DNA from: Acidobacteriota bacterium
GTDB lineage: Bacteria; Acidobacteriota; Blastocatellia; Pyrinomonadales; Pyrinomonadaceae
Assembly: GCA_029777145.1 (NCBI GenBank)
Contig: JAKOSS010000371.1
Coordinates: forward strand, 1 to 15,477
Reading direction: 5' to 3'
Length of the DNA stretch: 15,477 bases
Part shown: piece after piece, positions 8,358 through 14,153 of the stretch
How the letters are laid out: each line of letters begins with the position of its first letter
Position numbering within the stretch: position 1 is the stretch's first letter
Program-made: the position numbers and the translations under genes
Notes under the pieces: model-generated
Databases searched by the model: none
What the model was told of the DNA's origin: nothing
The model's input: only the letters and a program-made list of their open reading frames with translations

Positions 8358-8379
8358 AACACTCGAAAAGTCGGGTGTT
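8358..8379 (-). terminator. Possible weak hairpin at the end of the SBP2 gene
   Basis: Read on the minus strand, AACAC and CGA pair with TCG and GTGTT around a CTTT loop, with one C-A mismatch. The hairpin overlaps the SBP2 stop codon and is followed by only three T residues. It might attenuate transcription between SBP2 and oppA. The rest of the 160-bp gap (8218-8377) shows the oppA ribosome-binding site but no convincing promoter. Confidence 0.25.
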
Positions 8380-10222
8380 ACGATTCGGATTTCGGTTTCT
8401 TGGGTTGCCAGCCAGTATCGATCCGGACGTCTTTCAGCAACGGCGCGTCGAAGACGTTATTGCCGAATCCGATGACATATGGCTTGACGAGAGAGTAAGA
8501 GATCGGGAAATAGAGCGGGATCGCCGGCATTTCCGTGATCGCGGCATCGTGGTCGATCGCTTTTTCCGCATCGCCCGGTCCCGCGGTCGCCTCGTGCGGA
8601 GCGGCCGACGGATCAATGGTAGGAACCGCGCTCGGATCCGGCGCGGGCGTCGTCACGGCCGGCACGGGATCGACGGGCTGGCCGCCTTCCGGCGGAAAGA
8701 TCGCGTTCATCGACGTCAGTTCGTCGCCCGACGGCAACACGACGCCGCGGCGCATCAGATCGAAATCGCCGGCCGCCCGGACCGATTCGATCTCCGACGT
8801 TTCGATCGGCACGACCTGCGTTTTGATGTTAAGTTCCTGCTCCCACATCTTCGCCACGAGACGCGCGACGCGCAGCTGAACATCGTTGCGGTTGACGACC
8901 AGCTTGATCTCGGGAAAGTTCTCGCCGTTCGGATAACCGGCCTCTTCGAGAAGCTTGCGCGCGAGCGCCGGATCTTCGGACAGCCGCTTCCCGTCGCGGT
9001 CATCGTACGGCAGGAATGAGAATGCGGGACGGGTCGCGCCTTCGAGCTCGCCGTCGGTCAGACGCTCGCGCTCGATCGCGATCGACATCGCGGTCCGCAC
9101 CCGACGGTCGCCGAACGGAATCTTTTTCTCGTTGAACTGATAAAAATTAAGAGCGCTGTGCGTCGACTGCCTGAAATCCTCGAACGGACGCAGCAGTTTC
9201 AGCGCGAGCGGCTCGAACGGCGCGTTCGTGACGGCGTCGATCTCACCGTTGCGGTACGCTTCCAGCGCCTTTTCGGCCGATTCCTTCGGGACGAACTTAA
9301 CGCGTTCGAGTTCGACCTTCGCCCGGTCCCAGTGATCCTCGGAGCGGTCGAGCGTGACGCCGTCCTGTCCGACGGAAACGATCCGGAACGGCCCGTTCGT
9401 GACGATCGCGGCGTCGAGCTTCGACGACTCGATCGTCGAACCGTCGCCGTACACGGGACGGAAGACTGGGAGCGCGACAAGTTTTGGGAAATCCTTGTCG
9501 GCGCGATTCAACGTGACTTTCAGCGTGTGCGAATCGACCGCGACAACGCCGATAACCTTCTTTTCGGATTCGGATCCGGGAGTCGGCGTCGGCGTTGCGA
9601 TTTCCGCATTCGGCCGTTCCGGCTCACGCCGCGTGTTCTGATTCTTCGGGATGTTTGACTGCACCACGCCGGCCGGCGAAATCAGTTCTTCAATATCGGA
9701 CTGCGGAGCTCCGCCGATCGGTTCTTTCGGGCGCTCCATTCCGGCGATATTGTCGAACAAACGCCGCTGCGGGACCAGATCGCCGAGTTTCAGGATCCGC
9801 TCCCACGAACGAACGACGTCTTTCGCGGTCACGCGCTCGCCGTTCGACCACTTCGCGTCCTTTCTCAGATGAAAAGTCCAGATCTTGCCTTCGTCTTCCG
9901 ATTCCCATTCGAGTGCGAGCGACGGAACCGCTTCGAGGGTTGACTGATCGATCTCGGTCAAACCGTCGAACAATGCCCTGACAATATCGGTTTCGGGCGG
10001 AGCCGACGCGACGGCCGGGTCGAACGATTTCGGCATCTTGCCGTTGCTCCAGCGAAATTCGCGCTTCTGCGGCGGCGCGGTTTCGGCGTAGAACGGTTCT
10101 GTTTTCGGTTTTTCGAGTTCGGCGCACGCGGCGAGAAAGGCGACCGCAAAAGCGAGCACGGCAAGCATCGCCACGCGCATCGCGCGAAGCCGAACAACCG
10201 GGTTTTTTGCCGCTCTCGTCAC
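8378..10222 (-). CDS. Second solute-binding lipoprotein (SBP family 5), divergent with Pro-rich linkers
   Basis: The product has 614 residues from a GTG at 10222 that forms a GTGA overlap with the coaE stop and has AGGAAG upstream. An ATG 14 codons later (10180) is an alternative start. The lipobox is LAAC with Cys33 lipidated. The family is clear from KSFDPAVASAPPETDIVRALFDGLTEID (65-92), FHLRKDAKWSNGERVTAKDVVRSWERIL (117-144), TNGPFRIVSVGQDGVTLDRSEDHWD (275-299) and a C-terminal lobe starting near 355. Two low-complexity inserts interrupt it: residues about 180-222 (TPTPTPGSESE at its end) and about 512-552, rich in Pro, Ala and Thr. The second takes the place of the usual segment naming adjacent substrate-contact helices (the NPEFDAL-like part), and the protein may therefore bind a different ligand or none. 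It lies upstream of oppA and could feed the same OppBC channel. Confidence 0.88.
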   Translation of the reverse strand: MTRAAKNPVVRLRAMRVAMLAVLAFAVAFLAACAELEKPKTEPFYAETAPPQKREFRWSNGKMPKSFDPAVASAPPETDIVRALFDGLTEIDQSTLEAVPSLALEWESEDEGKIWTFHLRKDAKWSNGERVTAKDVVRSWERILKLGDLVPQRRLFDNIAGMERPKEPIGGAPQSDIEELISPAGVVQSNIPKNQNTRREPERPNAEIATPTPTPGSESEKKVIGVVAVDSHTLKVTLNRADKDFPKLVALPVFRPVYGDGSTIESSKLDAAIVTNGPFRIVSVGQDGVTLDRSEDHWDRAKVELERVKFVPKESAEKALEAYRNGEIDAVTNAPFEPLALKLLRPFEDFRQSTHSALNFYQFNEKKIPFGDRRVRTAMSIAIERERLTDGELEGATRPAFSFLPYDDRDGKRLSEDPALARKLLEEAGYPNGENFPEIKLVVNRNDVQLRVARLVAKMWEQELNIKTQVVPIETSEIESVRAAGDFDLMRRGVVLPSGDELTSMNAIFPPEGGQPVDPVPAVTTPAPDPSAVPTIDPSAAPHEATAGPGDAEKAIDHDAAITEMPAIPLYFPISYSLVKPYVIGFGNNVFDAPLLKDVRIDTGWQPKKPKSES

Positions 10223-10836
10223 CTTTTCTTCCTATCTTTAAAAACGCTCAATTCGCCGAAAACTTCAACCGTTCGACGCCGCGTCGCCTCGAAACCGTCA
10301 GTGGTATCGATCAGATAATCCGCGAAGCGTTTCTTTTCTTCCTGCGGCATCTGTGAATTGATGCGCCGCAACGCTTCCGCGTCATCAAAACCATTCCGAT
10401 TTTTGAGTCTTTCTAATTGTACCCCCGACTCGCACCAGACGACAATCAGTTTGTCGAAACGGGTGTACCCGCCCGATTCGATCATCAGCGCCGCGTCGAT
10501 GACCGCGATCCCGTCCGCGTCCTCGGTTTCGCACTTCCGGATCCAGACGTCCTGTGCTTCGATCACCAGCGGGTGAACGATCGCGTTCAGTTTCAGCCGT
10601 TTCGTTTCATCGCCAAAGACGATCGCCGCCATCTTCGGCCGGTCAAGTTCGCCGTCGGCGGTCACGACTTCAGGACCGAACTCTTCGGCGATCATCGCGA
10701 GTCCGCGGGTTCCCTTGGCGACGACATCACGGGCCGTTTGATCGGCATCGAGGACATGCGCGCCCAGTTCGCGAAGAACCTCGCAAACATACGATTTGCC
10801 GACCGCGATCGATCCTGTGAGTCCGACTTTCAACAT
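10219..10836 (-). CDS. coaE: Dephospho-CoA kinase
   Basis: The product has 205 residues, the usual length. It catalyses ATP-dependent phosphorylation of the 3' hydroxyl of dephospho-CoA, the last step of coenzyme A synthesis, in the cytoplasm. The P-loop GSIAVGKS is at 8-15 within the opening MLKVGLTGSIAVGKSYV. Also visible are LGAHVLDADQTARDVV (24-39), the NAIVHPLV segment (84-91), the DAALMIESG segment (114-122) and VVWCESGVQLERLKNRNGFDDAEALRRINSQM, the kinase lid region. The ATG at 10836 is chosen because CAGGG lies 4 nt upstream and it begins exactly at the family start. A TTG seven codons upstream lacks support. The gene is coupled to the downstream binding-protein gene by a GTGA overlap. 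Confidence 0.96.
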   Translation of the reverse strand: MLKVGLTGSIAVGKSYVCEVLRELGAHVLDADQTARDVVAKGTRGLAMIAEEFGPEVVTADGELDRPKMAAIVFGDETKRLKLNAIVHPLVIEAQDVWIRKCETEDADGIAVIDAALMIESGGYTRFDKLIVVWCESGVQLERLKNRNGFDDAEALRRINSQMPQEEKKRFADYLIDTTDGFEATRRRTVEVFGELSVFKDRKKR

Positions 10837-10844
10837 AATCCCTG

Positions 10845-10873
10845 ATTCAAAATTCAAGATTCAAGATATTCAA
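10845..10873. repeat. Cluster of four ATTCAA/TTGAAT repeats upstream of coaE
   Basis: ATTCAA occurs at 10845-10850, 10852-10857, 10859-10864 and 10868-10873, with starts 7, 7 and 9 bp apart. On the coaE strand these read TTGAAT. The outermost copies are separated by exactly 17 bp, and the nearest lies 8 bp before the coaE start, so they could double as -35-like and -10-like boxes (4 of 6 matches each). A related cluster lies near 11043-11100. Confidence 0.8.
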
Positions 10874-10992
10874 GATCAATGCTGTCGTAAACGTTTGCCC
10901 TTCATTTCGTCACGCGCGGATTGATTGGCTCGGTTGGGCCGAATGTAGGCGATTCGCAGTGAATCCCCGCAATGTTCGTCGATGCTGACTTT

Positions 10993-11011
10993 GCGTCTTG
11001 GCGTCTTGGCG
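10993..11011. repeat. Short 8-bp tandem repeat GCGTCTTG
   Basis: GCGTCTTG occurs twice in a row at 10993-11008, followed by a partial GCG. Similar TTGCGTCTTGGCGTCTTGGCG strings are familiar to me from intergenic DNA of several environmental bacteria, but that is memory and not a search. It lies in the non-coding spacer between coaE and the MazG-like gene. Confidence 0.6.
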
Positions 11012-11042
11012 AACTTAATTTTTCACGTTTTGGACGGAGACG

Positions 11043-11100
11043 ATTCAAGATTCAAAACCCTTTCACGCCGCCTTCTTGAATTTTGAATTTTGAATCTTGA
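11043..11100. repeat. Inverted ATTCAA/TTGAAT heptad repeats forming a hairpin after the MazG-like gene
   Basis: ATTCAA occurs at 11043 and 11050, and TTGAAT at 11076, 11083 and 11090, again at 7-bp spacing. The 13-bp arms 11045-11057 and 11088-11100 are perfect inverted repeats around a 30-nt loop. The hairpin starts 6 bp after the MazG-like stop. It is AT-rich, so it is at best a weak terminator. The 14-bp string at 10844-10857 is also an exact inverted copy of 11083-11096. Confidence 0.75.
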
Positions 11101-11106
11101 CTCCGC

Positions 11107-11409
11107 CTAGGTCCGATTATGCCGCTTCGCGAGTTTCTCGACATTGAATTCCGCGATCTCGGCGAGAGTCAGACCGAGTTCGTCGGCACACGCCGAGATA
11201 TACCAAAGGACATCGCCGAGTTCGTCCTTGAGTTTCGCGCGGATCTCGTCCGTGATCTCGCCGCCGAAGTCGCGCTGGATCTTCTTGACGATGTTCGCCA
11301 CTTCGCCTGCTTCGCCCGCGAGCCCGAGCGTCGGGTATTCGAGGTTGCTCATTCGACGCGGATAATGCGCCGTTTCCTTTGCTTCGCTCTGATAATCTTC
11401 GAATTTCAT
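11107..11409 (-). CDS. MazG-like nucleotide pyrophosphohydrolase
   Basis: The product has 100 residues, a single-domain member of the all-alpha NTP pyrophosphohydrolase superfamily (MazG/MazG-like). These enzymes cleave nucleoside triphosphates, often non-canonical ones, to the monophosphate and pyrophosphate. The metal-binding ExxE (Glu33, Glu36, in GLAGEAGEVANIVKK) and ExxD (Glu63, Asp66, in DELGDVLWYISA) pairs are intact. The C-terminal AEFNVEKLAKRH helix fits the RS21-C6/MazG-like group. The ATG at 11409 has no ribosome-binding site. An AATAAT/TAATAG box lies 6-8 bp before it, so a leaderless transcript is possible. It diverges from the DUF1801 gene across 37 bp. Confidence 0.93.
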   Translation of the reverse strand: MKFEDYQSEAKETAHYPRRMSNLEYPTLGLAGEAGEVANIVKKIQRDFGGEITDEIRAKLKDELGDVLWYISACADELGLTLAEIAEFNVEKLAKRHNRT

Positions 11410-11416
11410 TTCGTGC

Positions 11417-11422
11417 TATTAT
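11417..11422. promoter_or_regulatory. Shared, near-symmetric -10-like box in a 37-bp divergent spacer
   Basis: The spacer between the MazG-like start and the DUF1801 start holds TATTAT on the plus strand, which reads ATAATA on the minus strand. It could serve as a -10 element for both directions. For the plus gene it leaves room for a short leader with GGGAGA. For the minus gene it lies almost directly at the start codon. No good -35 box is visible on either side. Confidence 0.35.
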
Positions 11423-11446
11423 TCGCAAAAATTCGGGAGAAACCTA

Positions 11447-11902
11447 ATGACGTCTGACGCAAAAACGCCTGAAGAATATCTCGCTTCGCTTCCGGAAGAT
11501 CGCCGCGAGCCGGTCGCGAAACTCAGGGATACGATCAAGAAGAACCTGCCCGACGGATTTGTCGAGACGATGGGCTACGGGATGCTGACGTATTCGGTGC
11601 CGCTATCGACGTATCCGGCCGGCTATCACGTCGGGAAGAACGTACCGCTCGGCGTGATCAGCGTCGCGTCGCAGAAGAACTTCGTCGCCGTCTACCACAT
11701 GGGCGTTTATGCCGATCCGAAGCTGCTCGATTGGTTTAGGTCCGAATACAAGAAACGGGTCGCGACGAAACTCGATATGGGGAAGAGTTGTATCAGGTTC
11801 AAGAAACCGAGCGAGATCCCGTTCGATCTGATCGGCGAACTGGCGTCAAAGCTGACGCCGCAAGCGTGGATCGACCTCTACGAGAAAGCACGAGCGAGAT
11901 GA
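11447..11902 (+). CDS. DUF1801 (YdhG-like) domain protein
   Basis: The product has 151 residues and starts at the ATG at 11447, with GGGAGA about 9 nt upstream. The pattern is that of the DUF1801/YdhG-like fold: EEYLASLPEDRREPVAKLRDTIKK (9-32) and ETMGYGMLTYSV (40-51). Next come VGKNVPLGVISVASQKNFVAVYHMGVY (62-88) and the conserved GKSCIRFKKPSEIPFDLIGEL (112-132). Proteins of this type are small, cytoplasmic and of unknown biochemical role. Some are distantly related to the CyaY/frataxin-like fold. It has no signal peptide or membrane segment. It is transcribed alone, converging on folD, with the REP-like inverted repeat starting 3 bp after its stop. Confidence 0.9.
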   Translation: MTSDAKTPEEYLASLPEDRREPVAKLRDTIKKNLPDGFVETMGYGMLTYSVPLSTYPAGYHVGKNVPLGVISVASQKNFVAVYHMGVYADPKLLDWFRSEYKKRVATKLDMGKSCIRFKKPSEIPFDLIGELASKLTPQAWIDLYEKARAR

Positions 11903-11904
11903 AA

Positions 11905-12023
11905 GTCGGTACCGCCTGCGTCAGCGGGCGGAATTGATGAGAGTCGGAGATGCATTCTCCCACTCTCCCAATCGCGCCCCCTCCCAATCGTTATCGCCGC
12001 CCGCTCACGCAGGCGGTACTGAC
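11905..12023. repeat. REP/BIME-like inverted repeat pair between convergent genes
   Basis: Two 27-bp arms at 11905-11931 and 11997-12023 are inverted copies matching at 25 of 27 positions. Each arm is also a hairpin: an 8-bp stem with one wobble (11912-11919 with 11924-11931, and 11997-12004 with 12009-12016) around a 4-nt loop. The 65-bp centre carries two copies of CTCCCAATCG separated by a few bases. The architecture of two opposed short GC-rich palindromes matches bacterial REP/BIME elements. It begins 3 bp after the DUF1801 stop and ends 3 bp before the folD stop, so it probably also acts as a bidirectional terminator or transcript-stabilising structure. Confidence 0.85.
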
Positions 12024-12026
12024 GAT

Positions 12027-12944
12027 TTACTCTCTCCTCGCTTTCGCCGCGTCGATCGTGTTCTTCATCAGCATCGCGACGGTCAGGAGACCGACGCCGC
12101 CGGGAACCGGAGTAAACGCGCCGGCTTTCGCCTTGGCGTCCTTCGGCGACACGTCGCCGACCAGCGTGAAGCCGCGTTTGGCGATCGTGTTCAGTCGTTT
12201 CCCGATCTCGTCCTCGCCGAAAAGTTCCCGCGCCAGATCCTCGCTCGTCACGTTGTTGATCCCGACGTCGATCACCGTCGCGCCGGGCTTGATGTGCTCG
12301 GCCCGGACGAATCCCGCCCGTCCGATGGCTGCGACGAGAATGTCGGCCTGCGACGCCACCGCCGGCAGGTCCTTCGTCTTCGAGTGACAAACGGTGACCG
12401 TCGCGCTCTCTTTGACCAGCAGCGCGGCCATCGGCTTTCCGACGATGTTGCTCCGGCCGATGACGACCGCGTTCTCACCCGCGATCTTGATCCCCGAACG
12501 TTTGAGGATCTCGATCACGCCGGCCGGCGTGCACGGAACGAGCGACCGCTGTCCCTGCCAGAGTTTCCCGACGTTCACCGGATGAAAACCGTCGACATCC
12601 TTCTGCGGATCGATCGCCTCGAGCACTTCGCGTTCGTCGATCTGCGGCGGCAGCGGAAGCTGGACGAGAATGCCGTCGACGTCGTCCCGGCTGTTCAGTT
12701 CGTTGACCGCCTGCATCAGCTCGGCCTGCGTCGTCTCCGCCGGGAGATGCCGGTGTTCAGAGATGATCCCGAGCTCTTCGGCGGTCCGCACTTTGCTTCC
12801 GACGTACACGGCGGAGGCCGGATCTTCACCGACGCGAACAACGGCGAGACACGGTTTGAATGAAAGCGCTGCGACCTCGGCCGCAACTTCCCGTTTTATT
12901 GCTTCGGCAAACTCCTTGCCGGAAAGAATTGTTGCGCTCATCAC
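12027..12944 (-). CDS. folD: Bifunctional methylenetetrahydrofolate dehydrogenase/cyclohydrolase
   Basis: The product has 305 residues from a GTG at 12944. An ATG immediately after it (12941) may be the true start. FolD interconverts 5,10-methylene-, methenyl- and 10-formyl-tetrahydrofolate in the cytoplasm, using NADP. Catalytic Lys51 lies in AVYVGSK (45-51). QLPLP (95-99), DVDGFHPVNVG (116-126), the nucleotide-binding GRSNIVGKP (163-171) and the C-terminal PGGVGLLT (281-288) are all intact. The protein is slightly longer than the common 280-290 residues because of a charged insert near 233-258. A strong promoter lies just upstream, and almost no leader is left for a ribosome-binding site. 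Confidence 0.96.
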   Translation of the reverse strand: MMSATILSGKEFAEAIKREVAAEVAALSFKPCLAVVRVGEDPASAVYVGSKVRTAEELGIISEHRHLPAETTQAELMQAVNELNSRDDVDGILVQLPLPPQIDEREVLEAIDPQKDVDGFHPVNVGKLWQGQRSLVPCTPAGVIEILKRSGIKIAGENAVVIGRSNIVGKPMAALLVKESATVTVCHSKTKDLPAVASQADILVAAIGRAGFVRAEHIKPGATVIDVGINNVTSEDLARELFGEDEIGKRLNTIAKRGFTLVGDVSPKDAKAKAGAFTPVPGGVGLLTVAMLMKNTIDAAKARRE

Positions 12945-12950
12945 CTATAG

Positions 12951-12979
12951 ATTTTACGGAATCTTGGAGCGATTGTGAA
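12951..12979 (-). promoter_or_regulatory. Sigma70-type promoter of folD
   Basis: Read on the minus strand, TTCACA (12979-12974, 5 of 6 matches to the consensus) is followed by a 17-bp spacer and TAAAAT (12956-12951, 5 of 6). Only 6 nt separate the -10 box from the folD GTG. The transcript should therefore start at or within a few bases of the start codon, which predicts a leaderless mRNA. Confidence 0.7.
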
Positions 12980-13158
12980 TTTCGTAAACCGAACCGAAAC
13001 GAAGATTTCGCACCGTTGTTACGGATGTCGGCGACGGATTTTCCGATCCGCCGGGAGAAGTGTTTTTCCGCTTGACCCGGCCGATGAGATTCTTGCTTCT
13101 CCGAGCCGCAAAATCTTGCAGAAATCACGTTCCTATGTGAACGCTTCGGAAGAAAAGT

Positions 13159-14100
13159 ATGATCAAAACGCTCATTCTCGCGACGTTCCTCGGTCTGGTC
13201 TGCGCCTTGCCGGCATCCGCCGATACCCATTTCGATTACGATAAGCGAGCCGATTTCGGTGTTTTCCGTCCTTCGGACAGGACCTGGTACAGTCATTCTT
13301 CCGAATCCGCATCGTCGACATCCGTTTCGTGGGGACTCGCTTCCGACCGGCTCGTCCCGGCCGACTACGACGGCGACGGCCTGACCGACATCGCCGTGTG
13401 GCGTCCGGAAACAGGTGTTTGGTACGTGTTGAGAAGCATCGACGGCCGGATGCAGACCGTTACGTGGGGAACGCGTCAGTTCATCCCGAACGGCTGGGTC
13501 ACGGACGAACCGGTCCCGGGCGACTACGACGGCGACGGCAACGACGATTTCGCGGTCTGGCGACCGGCAACCGGCACGTGGTACGTGCTGCTTTCGTCCG
13601 ACGGATACAATCCCGATTACGCCCGCATTTTCAGGTGGGGAAAACTCGGCGACATTCCGGTGCAGGGCGATTATGACGGCGACGGGCGAACCGACTACGC
13701 GGTCTTTCGCTACACCGAGAACCGCTGGTTCGTTATGCGGAGTTCCGACGGAACATGGCACACGACCGTCCTCGGCCAGGCCGGGCTGGATCTCTTGGTT
13801 CCGGCCGATTATACCGGCGACGGAAAAACGGATTTCGCGGTTTTCCGCGACGGGCTTTGGATCATCGAGGATTCGTCGAACGGGCGCCGGACATACTTCA
13901 ATTACGGGCGTCCGACGGATACTCCGGTACCGGCGGATTACGACGGCGACGGACGCACCGATCCGGCCGTTTACCGCAATGGCGAGTGGTTCGTTCTCGC
14001 CTCACAGGCGACCGAGTCGTCCACCTTCAACTACGGGCAGTCCGAGGATATTCCGCTGGCGGCGCTGCTCGTCAGGGAGAGCATCGTCGGAATTCCCTGA
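13159..14100 (+). CDS. Secreted DYDGDG-repeat (FG-GAP/VCBS-like) protein
   Basis: The product has 313 residues, with a Sec signal peptide (about 1-21, ending ASA) and GGAAG 7 nt before the ATG. Five clear repeats each contain a calcium-loop motif: DYDGDGLTD (69-77), DYDGDGNDD (122-130), DYDGDGRTD (171-179), DYTGDGKTD (217-225) and DYDGDGRTD (260-268). Each is followed by [FIYP]AV[WFY]R and an aromatic-rich strand such as WYVL. A sixth, N-terminal repeat (DYDKRADFGVFRP, 26-38) is degenerate and lacks the GDG. Six units suggest a small beta-propeller stabilised by calcium. Such proteins are secreted or surface-exposed, with roles in adhesion or unknown. There is no obvious sorting domain at the C-terminus. 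I cannot name a specific function. Confidence 0.9.
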   Translation: MIKTLILATFLGLVCALPASADTHFDYDKRADFGVFRPSDRTWYSHSSESASSTSVSWGLASDRLVPADYDGDGLTDIAVWRPETGVWYVLRSIDGRMQTVTWGTRQFIPNGWVTDEPVPGDYDGDGNDDFAVWRPATGTWYVLLSSDGYNPDYARIFRWGKLGDIPVQGDYDGDGRTDYAVFRYTENRWFVMRSSDGTWHTTVLGQAGLDLLVPADYTGDGKTDFAVFRDGLWIIEDSSNGRRTYFNYGRPTDTPVPADYDGDGRTDPAVYRNGEWFVLASQATESSTFNYGQSEDIPLAALLVRESIVGIP

Positions 14101-14118
14101 GCCGAACATTTCCCGGTT

Positions 14119-14146
14119 TTGAACAACGGTTCCGAAGCGTTACATT
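14119..14146 (+). promoter_or_regulatory. Possible promoter directly upstream of the TPR gene
   Basis: TTGAAC (14119-14124) and TACATT (14141-14146), each matching the consensus at 4 of 6 positions, are separated by 16 bp. The -10-like box ends 7 nt before the ATG at 14154, and no ribosome-binding site is present. This is again the layout of a leaderless transcript, as at folD. Confidence 0.45.
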
Positions 14147-14153
14147 AGTCGTC

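Noticed and set aside
8218..8377. A promoter for oppA in the 160-bp gap
   Set aside because: Candidate boxes such as TTGCAG with a poor -10 match fewer than 4 of 6 positions, too weak to annotate.
10841..11103. A CRISPR-like array
   Set aside because: The repeated unit is only 6-7 bp with no spacers of constant length, and no cas genes are nearby.
13031..13055. A CGGAT/ATCCG hairpin in the folD to repeat-protein spacer
   Set aside because: The stem is only 5 bp, there is no gene ending beside it, and it has no U tract, so it is likely chance.
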